Source: Methanobacterium subterraneum
GTDB lineage: Archaea; Methanobacteriota; Methanobacteria; Methanobacteriales; Methanobacteriaceae
Direction: 5' to 3'
Assembly: GCF_002813695.1 (NCBI RefSeq)
Contig: NZ_CP017768.1
Location: 434,001-498,000 of the forward strand
Length of the DNA stretch: 64,000 nt
The translations under genes were made by a program, and so were the position numbers. The notes beneath the pieces were generated by a model. That model did no database searches. It was not told the origin of the DNA and was given only the letters and a program-made list of their open reading frames with translations. This document shows positions 1 through 8,993 of the stretch, piece after piece (position 1 is the stretch's first letter; each line of letters opens with the position of its first letter).

Positions 1-3000
1 TTTTGGGATTGAAACTTTAGTGACAATATCATTTTGTAATAAGGCCATCCGGACTAAAATCAGACCATTTTGGGATTGAAACAATGATGATGATGCGGAA
101 CTTTTAAGTTTATCAAAACTAAAATCAGACCATTTTGGGATTGAAACGATGATAATCCAGTGGAAGAAGGTAAAGGAGTACCAACTAAAATCAGACCATT
201 TTGGGATTGAAACTGATGTATTGGGCTTAATGCTTCAATGTTTCCTTTTACTAAAATCAGACCATTTTGGGATTGAAACGAAAACCTATAAGTCACGTTT
301 GTTAAAAGTTATTCCCACTAAAATCAGACCATTTTGGGATTGAAACCTTTACTCACCTCTACACCTGCTAAGGTCCTAACAAACTAAAATCAGACCATTT
401 TGGGATTGAAACGAAATACTAGGAATACTAAAAAAATAAAAAAGTGTTACTAAAATCAGACCATTTTGGGATTGAAACAACGTCATCTGGTTTTAAGACT
501 TTTGCTTTATCGGTACTAAAATCAGACCATTTTGGGATTGAAACTATACAACATACCCTGTATCTGGATCGGTTACGGTTACTAAAATCAGACCATTTTG
601 GGATTGAAACCCCATAAACCATGTTATGAGGTTAATGCGGCCTTCAAACTAAAATCAGACCATTTTGGGATTGAAACTACCTTACACAGATCTATGAAAA
701 CGATGGGGACAATACTAAAATCAGACCATTTTGGGATTGAAACGTCATGAAGGTCTGATAGGTTAATCCGAGTAGGAATAACTAAAATCAGACCATTTTG
801 GGATTGAAACCACATGGTCCTCATAGTAAATCTGGTAAGATATTGCGACTAAAATCAGACCATTTTGGGATTGAAACTTGATGGAACTGGTAGGCCATGC
901 TATGTATTATATGGACTAAAATCAGACCATTTTGGGATTGAAACTTCTTTGTTTGCAGTTGGTGATTTACATCCTACTTTACTAAAATCAGACCATTTTG
1001 GGATTGAAACAAAAGCAAACGTAAAGTAGACTTCTCATTTAAAGCAACTAAAATCAGACCATTTTGGGATTGAAACACTACATGAGATTAGTAAAGATAA
1101 AGAAGAAGAGGCACTAAAATCAGACCATTTTGGGATTGAAACTTCGTTATCCTTGGAACCGGTGAACATTGGATAGGTACTAAAATCAGACCATTTTGGG
1201 ATTGAAACACTCAATCCTTGTTTTCGTAATTGATAGGCAACACCACTAAAATCAGACCATTTTGGGATTGAAACGAACTTGATGATATTAAGTTGGCAAT
1301 CACCAGGAGCAACTAAAATCAGACCATTTTGGGATTGAAACCTCGGATCAAGATCTTCAACTTTTCAAAAAATGATCACTAAAATCAGACCATTTTGGGA
1401 TTGAAACTCATGAATGTTATGTTACTTTAGTAAGAAAGTGGAAACTAAAATCAGACCATTTTGGGATTGAAACTTCATGAGTTGACCTGTCTTCTGGTTC
1501 ATAATCAAAACTAAAATCAGACCATTTTGGGATTGAAACCTGCTTATCATGGGGAAGGTAGTGGGCTGTTTCTTACTAAAATCAGACCATTTTGGGATTG
1601 AAACTTCATTAGCTATGCAGAACTTGATGATATTTTCTACACTAAAATCAGACCATTTTGGGATTGAAACGAACCCGAACCAGTACGTGCAGAAAATACA
1701 ACAGTTACTAAAATCAGACCATTTTGGGATTGAAACATCAGATTATGATTGATAATATTAGTCAGACTGTGGGACTAAAATCAGACCATTTTGGGATTGA
1801 AACTCATTACTCTAAAAAATCTACTAGTGGAACCAAAATACTAAAATCAGACCATTTTGGGATTGAAACCCTTAAAAGTTTGTGTATTTGTGTAAGGGAT
1901 TATAAGACTAAAATCAGACCATTTTGGGATTGAAACCCAACCCATCATCTTGATGGACCACGAGGAAACACACTAAAATCAGACCATTTTGGGATTGAAA
2001 CTTGTGTTTTGTGTGTTTGTTCTGTGTCAGTTGTGTTACTAAAATCAGACCATTTTGGGATTGAAACTGAAATACACCACCTTGGGGGGTGTGTGGGGTT
2101 TTCAACTAAAATCAGACCATTTTGGGATTGAAACAAACAACTCAATACTCTAAAGTGATACAAAATGAAAGACTAAAATCAGACCATTTTGGGATTGAAA
2201 CACCGTTATTATGTCCGGGGCCGTCCCGGTCCGCATAACTAAAATCAGACCATTTTGGGATTGAAACGCCGTACATACGGATAGTTGGGATGTTGATAGT
2301 ACACTAAAATCAGACCATTTTGGGATTGAAACACATTTATTAGGTATTTAATTGTCCTCTCCTTCGTCTACTAAAATCAGACCATTTTGGGATTGAAACC
2401 CTGGAAGTCATGGCAGAAGCAGGAAGAATCCAGTTACTAAAATCAGACCATTTTGGGATTGAAACTCTTCATGGATGGGTGAATGTTCTGGGAACTGTTC
2501 AACTAAAATCAGACCATTTTGGGATTGAAACGGCAATATCATCCTCAATCTTCAGATAAGCATCAGTTACTAAAATCAGACCATTTTGGGATTGAAACTT
2601 TAGTCACAATATCATTTTGAAGTAACGCCATCCGGACTAAAATCAGACCATTTTGGGATTGAAACCCTATCACCATCCAGAGGGTGCTCTGTCCCTGTGT
2701 TTACTAAAATCAGACCATTTTGGGATTGAAACTAGATCTGAAATTTAAAGGAGGCATCTAATTGGTTAAACTAAAATCAGACCATTTTGGGATTGAAACC
2801 AAGAATTATCGTCATTGATGGTAGTGGATTATCATGACTAAAATCAGACCATTTTGGGATTGAAACAGACGGAACAACAACATTAGGCGAAGCCAAAGAA
2901 GACTAAAATCAGACCATTTTGGGATTGAAACATATATGAGTCGGTCTTTTCTGTGGAGTCCTGATGAACTAAAATCAGACCATTTTGGGATTGAAACTTG

Positions 3001-3526
3001 TCACAGGTCCGGAGGTATACATTATGCGCTGAAACTAAAATCAGACCATTTTGGGATTGAAACGCTAGCTAATTTGGAAGGTAAAGAGTTCTTTGTGAAA
3101 CTAAAATCAGACCATTTTGGGATTGAAACGGGTTGTTTCGTTGGCTGTTAGTAAGAATCTGCTGTACTAAAATCAGACCATTTTGGGATTGAAACGTTCC
3201 AGGTTGTCTTCGAGGGTATCATAGTCAATCCACTAAAATCAGACCATTTTGGGATTGAAACCTGGCTATGACTCTGATGAAAGGAAAGTATTCTACATAC
3301 TAAAATCAGACCATTTTGGGATTGAAACTCTGGGATGTTGGACAGGTCTTAACACTGGTAAAAAACTAAAATCAGACCATTTTGGGATTGAAACGTGCAA
3401 ACGTTAAATCACAGCTCGAAACTATCCTCTACTAAAATCAGACCATTTTGGGATTGAAACCCTTTATCAGTGATTTAGCTACGGAAAATTTAGATAACTA
3501 AAATCAGACCATTTTGGGATTGAAAC
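1..3526 (+). CRISPR. CRISPR array, right-hand part, 53 spacers
   Basis: A 30-nt repeat (starts ACTAAAATCAG, ends GGGATTGAAAC) occurs 53 times in full, plus the last 15 nt of another copy at 1-15, so the array continues to the left of the window. Spacers are 35-37 nt. All copies I read are identical, including the last (3497-3526). The ATTGAAAC end is the usual 8-nt crRNA handle left by Cas6 in archaeal type I systems (I-B is typical for methanogens), so transcription should run left to right, with the leader outside to the left and the oldest spacers near 3.5 kb. Most spacers can be read as open protein-coding sequence on one strand. Spacers 16-52 and 2599-2635 are near-copies (see findings). 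No cas gene is present in the window, so the subtype is inferred from the repeat only. Confidence 0.99.
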
Positions 3527-3597
3527 AAACTATGTTAAAAGAAATAGCTTTGGAATATCTTCACATAATTATAGGCCATATGGTCTAGACCACTGGG

Positions 3598-3610
3598 TTT
3601 ATATATAATA
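3598..3610 (+). promoter_or_regulatory. probable TATA box of the TetR gene
   Basis: The AT-rich element TTTATATATAATA lies about 100 nt before the chosen TetR start codon, in the stretch 3527-3710 between the CRISPR array and the regulator, which otherwise holds no gene I can see. The match is by eye to the archaeal TATA consensus; no start site is known. Confidence 0.4.
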
Positions 3611-3710
3611 ACTGCTATACACTTAAAATCGTGAATATTAAACATTAGGGGGAGATTGTTCAGGAACTATACTACTTGGCATTTGAATAATGAGTCATAA
3701 GGGGATTAAA

Positions 3711-4355
3711 ATGAAAGAAAAATCATTTAAAAGAAAGAAAGAACTTATTGAGGCTGCTTTAGATGAATTTACAACCAATCGCTATGAAAATGCTTCTTTA
3801 AATAAAATCATCAAAAATGCAGGCATCAGTAAAGGTACTTTTTACTATCACTTCCAGGACAAACAGGCAATTTACATTTTCCTGCTTAAAACAGCTTATG
3901 AAAAAGAATGGGAATACATTAATAAACGTGTTAAAGAACGCGCCATAGATTTTGAAGGAAAAGACTTTTTTGAAAAATTCAAGTTACAATCTCAAATTGG
4001 GATGGAATTCGGCATAACATACCCTAAATACATGAAATTAGCCACGATGTTTAGAAAAGAAGAGGAAAATGATGAAATGCATAGAATCTTCCAGTATGTA
4101 AACAGTGCTCGTGAAAATACTGCAGAAACATGGCTTGTAAAAATGATAACCCATGGAATAGAAGATGGAGATTTTAATAACAGGTTCCCTAAGGATTTTA
4201 TCATGAAAATTATGAAATGTCTATTCATTCATTTTGATGAAATGTTCGATGTGGGGGAAGATTACGAGAAAGGAAAGCTTCTTGAAGATATTAATGATTT
4301 AATAGACTTTTTGAAATATGGATTTGGTAAATCAAGCTCAAAAAAAATAATTTAG
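3711..4355 (+). CDS. TetR/AcrR-family transcriptional regulator
   Basis: This is a 214-residue protein. The N-terminal helix-turn-helix is clear: a stretch like AALDEFTTNRYENASLNKI is followed by NAGISKGTFYYHFQDK, the recognition-helix signature of TetR proteins. The C-terminal all-helical part would bind a ligand and form the dimer, and it has no recognisable specificity. An in-frame ATG lies 21 nt upstream at 3690, but AAGGGG sits just before the ATG at 3711, so the later start is preferred. It is the first gene of a run in one direction with a radical SAM remnant and two radical SAM genes, so it may control them; that is inference from position. TetR proteins normally repress their own or neighbouring promoters. 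Confidence 0.9.
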   Translation: MKEKSFKRKKELIEAALDEFTTNRYENASLNKIIKNAGISKGTFYYHFQDKQAIYIFLLKTAYEKEWEYINKRVKERAIDFEGKDFFEKFKLQSQIGMEFGITYPKYMKLATMFRKEEENDEMHRIFQYVNSARENTAETWLVKMITHGIEDGDFNNRFPKDFIMKIMKCLFIHFDEMFDVGEDYEKGKLLEDINDLIDFLKYGFGKSSSKKII

Positions 4356-4365
4356 AATAGTATAA

Positions 4366-4563
4366 ACGAAAAAACAATCCAGGTGCCGGAGATGGAAGAA
4401 CCAGATATTGTTGATAGGATTGGAACACCTCTGCGGCGGTTGCAGGGCCCGAGCATACAATTATTTCAATGATATCCTAGCACCCGACCCTGGCTGCATA
4501 AACAACCAGAAGAATGGAACAAATTCCAAATTTCCAGGAAAATTACCTGAAAATTTAACTTAA
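4366..4563 (+). pseudogene. 3' remnant of a radical SAM/SPASM gene
   Basis: An open frame without a start runs from just after the TetR gene to a TAA at 4561. Its translation contains [20 protein letters not shown] followed by PGC, preceded by a Cys (SRCRRW). The CGGCRARAY...DP.C pattern is characteristic of the C-terminal auxiliary-cluster (SPASM-like) domain of radical SAM proteins of the AhbC/AhbD type (haem biosynthesis) and relatives. The catalytic CxxxCxxC domain and any start codon are missing, so a deletion has removed the 5' part. The stop lies 17 nt before the next gene, as expected for an operon member. Base composition is less AT-rich than its surroundings. The family match is from memory of the motif; the exact subfamily is not known. 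Confidence 0.75.
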
Positions 4564-4580
4564 GTATGGGGGGTTAAAAA

Positions 4581-5999
4581 TTGAATGATATTGATGTCTT
4601 GTTGATAAATCCCATAGACGATACAGCAGTTAAAAATGGATTGGGCCTTAAAATCCCTCCCTTAAATTTGATGTACCTCGCTGCTGCGCTTGAAAACGCT
4701 TCAATAACGGTTAAAATTATTGATGATGATTTGTATCAGGCTGGGTTCGATAAAATTACAAATTTAGCCTCAAAAATTGATCCTAAAGTTGTGGGAATTA
4801 CTGCAACTACAGCAACAATAAAAAACGCTTTAGAATATATTAAAAACATTAAAAAAGCTTTACCCAATACATTAACTGTAATTGGAGGTCCACATCCCAC
4901 TTTCATGCCATATGAAACATTAAAAAGTGAGAAAACATTGGATGCAGTTGTAATTGGGGAAGGGGAAGAAACTATAGTGGACATCGCTGACAATGCCAGA
5001 AAAAATCTTTCTGGAATTAAAGGAATTTCATACCGAAACGATGATAAAATCAGGAAAACACCATCAAGACCCCTAATAAAGGATCTAGATAGTTTACCCT
5101 TTCCTGCAAGACACCTCGTTCCTTTTAAGTCCTATGAACTCTCAAGCCAGGCAGGAGGGATGATTACAAGCAGAGGGTGTGTTTTTTCATGTAATTACTG
5201 TTCTTCATCCCTTATTATGGGTAAAAAATTCAGAACACGCAGTCCTGAAAATGTTGTGGATGAACTGGAAGAACTCTCCTACAAATATGGTTTAAAGGAA
5301 GTAGCATTCTTAGACGATATATTCATGTTAAATAAAAAAAGAGCAGGAATGATAGCAGATGAAATCAAATGCAGAGACATAGATGTAAGTTTTATAGCTT
5401 CCTCACGTGTTAACAATGTAGATAAGCGGCTACTAGAATCTCTTAAGGATTCAGGTATGAGTACATTGTACTGTGGTGTTGAATCAGGTTCGCAGCGTGT
5501 TTTGGATCTTATGGGAAAAGGCATCACCCTAAAACAAGCTGAAAACGCCTTCAAAATCGCTAAAAATGTCGGTATTGATGTTGTAGGCTCTTTTATCCTG
5601 GGTTATCCTGGAGAAACAGTTGAAGAGATGAATCAAACCATAGATTTTTCCATAAAACTTGATCCGGATTATTGTCAGTATTCCATATTAACACCCTTCC
5701 CAGGAACGCCAATATACTATGAACTGAAACATAAAGGGCTGCTGGATACAGAAAATTGGGATAGATATACAGTTATTAATTCTGTTATAAATTACGAAAA
5801 ACTCGGATTAAGCAAAAAATTAGTTGAAAAAAAACTGGCCCGTGCTTATCTTAAATTCTATACCCGGCCAAAGTATGTTCTGAGTCACAGTAACATGTTT
5901 AAAGTTTTAATAAAGACCCTGTTTAGAAGCTATGTAATGCCAAAAATAAGGGGAGGAACACCTGAAGGATGGTATAACACACTAGAAAGTATAGAATAA
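4581..5999 (+). CDS. B12-binding domain radical SAM protein
   Basis: This is a 472-residue class B radical SAM enzyme. Residues 1-140 form a Rossmann-like cobalamin-binding domain (GGPHPTFMP, then [10 protein letters not shown]) that lacks the DxHxxG base-off motif. The radical SAM core follows, with CVFSCNYC giving cysteines 200, 204 and 207. A C-terminal extension ends near [13 protein letters not shown]. The start is a TTG, supported by GGGGGG eight or so bases upstream. Members of this architecture methylate or couple unactivated carbons, and the archaeal lipid ring synthases (GrsA/GrsB) have the same layout. It sits 76 nt before a Tes-like gene, so a role in tetraether lipid modification is a reasonable inference. 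Other possible roles include methylation of a protein or cofactor. Confidence 0.85.
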   Translation: MNDIDVLLINPIDDTAVKNGLGLKIPPLNLMYLAAALENASITVKIIDDDLYQAGFDKITNLASKIDPKVVGITATTATIKNALEYIKNIKKALPNTLTVIGGPHPTFMPYETLKSEKTLDAVVIGEGEETIVDIADNARKNLSGIKGISYRNDDKIRKTPSRPLIKDLDSLPFPARHLVPFKSYELSSQAGGMITSRGCVFSCNYCSSSLIMGKKFRTRSPENVVDELEELSYKYGLKEVAFLDDIFMLNKKRAGMIADEIKCRDIDVSFIASSRVNNVDKRLLESLKDSGMSTLYCGVESGSQRVLDLMGKGITLKQAENAFKIAKNVGIDVVGSFILGYPGETVEEMNQTIDFSIKLDPDYCQYSILTPFPGTPIYYELKHKGLLDTENWDRYTVINSVINYEKLGLSKKLVEKKLARAYLKFYTRPKYVLSHSNMFKVLIKTLFRSYVMPKIRGGTPEGWYNTLESIE

Positions 6000-6075
6000 T
6001 AAATTAAAATATTTGATTACCTTAATTGTTTTTTTAAAAATTTTATAACCTATTATAACTAATAATGGTGAGATC

Positions 6076-7551
6076 ATGGTCCTAAAAAAAATCAAAAGTC
6101 TCTGTCCTGAATGTCTCCAGGTAATCGATGCAGAAATTTATGAAGATGAAGACAATGTTGAAATAAGAAAAGAATGCAAAAATCATGGAAAATTTGAAAA
6201 CACATACTGGAGCAGCAATGAACTTTACAAAGAGGCATCACAGTATGATCATAAAGGCAATGGAATTGAGAATCCTCAGACTTATTCAAATAAAGAATGC
6301 CCTTCAAATTGCGGACTATGTAGGGAACACGAAAGCCATACCATCCTTGGACTTATCGATGTAACCAATAGATGCAATTTGAAGTGCCCTGTTTGTTTTG
6401 CAAATGCTGCCACTGCAAAATATATTTACGAACCATCATATGAAGAAATAAGGAAAATGCTCCGGACATTAAGGGCTAATGAGCCAGTCCCAGCCCCTGC
6501 AATCCAATATGCTGGAGGAGAACCCACAGTACGGAAAGATATTGTTGAACTGGTAAAACTTGCAAAGGGGGAGGGATTTACACACACCCAGATTGCCACA
6601 AATGGAATAAAGCTTGCAAAAAACCCCGAACTAGCAGAAGAGCTTAAAGAAGCTGGTTTAAACACGGTTTATCTTCAGTTTGATGGAGTTACAGAGGAAC
6701 CGTATATCAAAGCAAGGGGTAGAAATTTGCTTCCTACTAAATTAGAGGCAATCGAAAACTGTAGAAAAGTAGAATTAGGAATTGTTTTAGTCCCAACTCT
6801 TGTAAAAGGAGTGAATGATGGTCAGATAGGGGATATAATTAAATTTGCTATTGATAATATTGATATAATACGAGGGATCAACTTCCAGCCAGTTTCCTTT
6901 GCAGGAAGAACTCCATCTGATGAAGTAGAAGGGCAAAGAGTAACTATTCCTTACTTTGAAAATTTAGTGGAAGAACAGACAGAATCCCAGATAAAAGTTG
7001 AAGATTTTTACCCGGCATCATCAGTTATCCCCATTTCAGAGTTTATAGAAGCCATTGAAGGTGAAAAACAGGTTACATTTACCTGCCATCCTCATTGTGG
7101 CACTGCAACCTATGTTTTTGTTGAAGATGATGAAATCATTCCAGTCACCCAGTTTATAGATGTGGACCGGTTCTTTAATCTCCTATCAAAAAGTGCTGAA
7201 GATATTAAAGAAGGTAACATAACAGGGAAAGCAAAAACAATAGCAAGAGCCACAGTTGAGCTTCCCAGAGTAATAGACAGATCCAAAGCACCGAAATCGA
7301 TTGATGTAAAGAATATTTTGACTTCAGTATTTAAAGAGAGGTCTTATGCAGCACTTGGTGAATTCCATAATAAATCAATGCTTATTGCATGCATGCACTT
7401 CATGGACCCATGGAACTTCGATCAAGATAGGGTTAAAAGGTGTGTAATTCACTATGCAGTTCCAGATGGGAGGATTATACCTTTCTGTTCCATGAATACA
7501 ATCTACAGGGAAGAAATTGAGAAAAAGTTCGCTATTTCAAGTGGAAAATAA
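6076..7551 (+). CDS. tes: radical SAM protein, tetraether synthase (Tes) type
   Basis: This is a 491-residue protein. An N-terminal Cys-rich stretch (CPECLQV, later CPSNCGLCREH) precedes the radical SAM motif CNLKCPVCFANA (Cys 100, 104, 107), a GGEPT motif, and a C-terminal block with HFMDPWNFD and FCSMNT. This order, with extra metal-binding Cys groups, matches the archaeal family of MJ0619/MA_1486, shown to be tetraether synthase, which joins two archaeol chains by carbon-carbon bonds at the phytanyl ends to give GDGT membrane lipids. The start ATG has GGTGAG before it. It follows the B12 radical SAM gene in the same direction. Related paralogues of unknown function exist, so the exact reaction is likely rather than certain. 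Confidence 0.75.
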   Translation: MVLKKIKSLCPECLQVIDAEIYEDEDNVEIRKECKNHGKFENTYWSSNELYKEASQYDHKGNGIENPQTYSNKECPSNCGLCREHESHTILGLIDVTNRCNLKCPVCFANAATAKYIYEPSYEEIRKMLRTLRANEPVPAPAIQYAGGEPTVRKDIVELVKLAKGEGFTHTQIATNGIKLAKNPELAEELKEAGLNTVYLQFDGVTEEPYIKARGRNLLPTKLEAIENCRKVELGIVLVPTLVKGVNDGQIGDIIKFAIDNIDIIRGINFQPVSFAGRTPSDEVEGQRVTIPYFENLVEEQTESQIKVEDFYPASSVIPISEFIEAIEGEKQVTFTCHPHCGTATYVFVEDDEIIPVTQFIDVDRFFNLLSKSAEDIKEGNITGKAKTIARATVELPRVIDRSKAPKSIDVKNILTSVFKERSYAALGEFHNKSMLIACMHFMDPWNFDQDRVKRCVIHYAVPDGRIIPFCSMNTIYREEIEKKFAISSGK

Positions 7552-7759
7552 AACATCAAAGAGAATCAACCTTTTCCCTCCCATGATCATTGATTCCCCT
7601 TAAGAATTGGCTTTCCAGTTCACCCCGCTTTATGACTTGCTTATCTGTCTAAAAGCATGGAGGATCCCCATATTATTCTTCAAATGACTTTATGGCTCAT
7701 TTCATCTACCATGAGGCCTTCATAACCTAAAAATCATGGGAACGGATTAAAGAAAGGTG

Positions 7760-8119
7760 TTAATTTAAGATGTAAATGAACACCACGTAGAATATGATCA
7801 CAAATATAATGAAAACCAGAATATTTTTTAGAGAGCTTTTCCACCCTTTAGAACTTTCAACAACTTCCGCTCCTGGTTCATCATCTCCAGTTTCCATGGT
7901 TCCTATTTTACCAGCTGCTTCAGCATTTTCCTGGTCTATAATTTTTTGGGCTTCGGCAGCAAGTTCGTCATTTTTACGTTCCTCATTTTCTTTTTTAAGT
8001 TTTATCAGTGCTGTGCCTTCTTTGAATCCTAAATCTTTAGCAGGACTTCCACACTCAGGACAGACTCCTTCAACCCGTCTGACATTACCACAATCTGGAT
8101 TTGTACACATTGATGCCAT
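7760..8119 (-). CDS. zinc-ribbon, single-pass membrane protein
   Basis: This is a 119-residue protein. An N-terminal zinc ribbon (CTNPDCGNV, then CPECGSP) is followed by a charged, probably coiled linker and one hydrophobic segment (about residues 98-117) at the C-terminus, so the zinc ribbon should face the cytoplasm of a tail-anchored protein. The start is supported by GGGGATC just upstream. I do not recognise a specific family. It is convergent with the Tes-like gene and divergent from another zinc-ribbon membrane protein, and such small proteins are common and uncharacterised in methanogens. The 208-nt gap before it (7552-7759) shows no clear gene. Confidence 0.75.
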   Translation of the reverse strand: MASMCTNPDCGNVRRVEGVCPECGSPAKDLGFKEGTALIKLKKENEERKNDELAAEAQKIIDQENAEAAGKIGTMETGDDEPGAEVVESSKGWKSSLKNILVFIIFVIIFYVVFIYILN

Positions 8120-8332
8120 CTTTTTGATCCCCTATTATTTTTTTTCTGTTAAATAGTTCCTTAGTTATACTCCAGTTTCAAATTTAGTATAATATTGAAT
8201 GTAGTATTTAATGATTTATAATAGATGTAATGAACATGGGAGGTTTGGGGTTTTTACTGAAATTAATTCAATGGAAGTAAGCCCAATAACATTAAATGAA
8301 GGATGATATGTATTTAGTATAAGGTGACTAAT

Positions 8333-8743
8333 TTGCGATGTCCAAAATGTGGAGTAGAATATCCAGAAAACTCAGACCGATGCCAGTTTTGTGGTAATCC
8401 AAAGAACCCCTTTCCGGTAAATGACCGGAAGAAGGGCCAAAAAGTAAACTCAAGCGAACTAAAACATGAACCAGAGACTAACAAGTCACACTTTGTAGCC
8501 AAACTCCTGGGATTCATTGGTATAATATTTTTCATTCCCTTAACCCTGGCCTCTGGAATCTACCTGTTAACCCGGGGAGAAAAAAAGGCCAAATACTGGG
8601 GAATAGCCTATATAGTAATTGGAGTAATATTCTGGGCAATAGGAGCTTACCTGGTTTATACCATGGGATACGATAAAGTCCTGGCAACCTACAACCTGAC
8701 CAATTATTCCTACAACTTTACTAACTATGGTCTTAAGTTCTAG
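8333..8743 (+). CDS. zinc-ribbon protein with two membrane segments
   Basis: This is a 136-residue protein. It starts with a zinc ribbon (MRCPKCGVEY, then CQFCGNPKNP), followed by a polar linker and two hydrophobic helices near residues 63-83 and 91-113, and an Asn/Tyr-rich tail. Two starts are possible: GTG at 8324 and TTG at 8333. AAGGTG at 8321-8326 sits at the right distance from the TTG and would be too close for the GTG, so TTG is chosen; it also puts the first Cys at residue 3, as in many zinc-ribbon proteins. The function is unknown. The neighbour on the other strand also has a zinc ribbon and a membrane segment. Confidence 0.75.
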   Translation: MRCPKCGVEYPENSDRCQFCGNPKNPFPVNDRKKGQKVNSSELKHEPETNKSHFVAKLLGFIGIIFFIPLTLASGIYLLTRGEKKAKYWGIAYIVIGVIFWAIGAYLVYTMGYDKVLATYNLTNYSYNFTNYGLKF

Positions 8744-8914
8744 GTTAAAACCCCCATTTACTTCTAATTTTTTAAAATCTCCTTTATTTTTTACCAGAAA
8801 GTTCCATGATGAAAACCAATAATAAGGTTAAACTGGAGATAAAATGGCACTGTCCCTGTTTAAATAATAATGGGACCTGTAAAAGTATAAGAAGAATAAT
8901 TATATTAGAATGTT

Positions 8915-8934
8915 TTAGTTAAACTATAAACTAA
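8915..8934. promoter_or_regulatory. inverted repeat upstream of the HisG-like gene
   Basis: TTAGTT and AACTAA face each other across 8 nt, about 12 nt before a TATA-like element. The position would suit an activator or repressor site, but six-base arms in AT-rich DNA are weak evidence. Confidence 0.25.
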
Positions 8935-8945
8935 GTTCAAGCAGA

Positions 8946-8954
8946 TTATAAAAG
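8946..8954 (+). promoter_or_regulatory. TATA box of the HisG-like gene
   Basis: TTATAAAAG lies 40 nt before the ATG at 8994, a good match to the archaeal TATA consensus. A GGAG ribosome binding site at 8981 follows, so the 5' leader would be short. Confidence 0.5.
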
Positions 8955-8993
8955 GCCTAAATAGGATTATAAGCGAAATAGGAGTTATTTATA

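Noticed and set aside
60..3151. Many ORFs of 60-80 codons on both strands within the first 3.5 kb
   Set aside because: They are made by the open frames of the 30-nt CRISPR repeat (the repeated peptides LKSDHFGIET and FQSQNGLILV), not genes.
4392..4472. Possible 26-residue peptide ([11 protein letters not shown]...) before the B12 radical SAM gene, which could be a RiPP precursor
   Set aside because: The same DNA in another frame encodes a clear SPASM-like remnant with conserved Cys, so the short peptide is a shadow frame. It also lacks a good ribosome binding site.
7552..7759. Possible gene remnant on the minus strand (M-V-D-E-M-S-H-K-V-I then stop, then R-I-I-W-G-S)
   Set aside because: Stops occur every 10-15 codons, and I see no recognisable motif.
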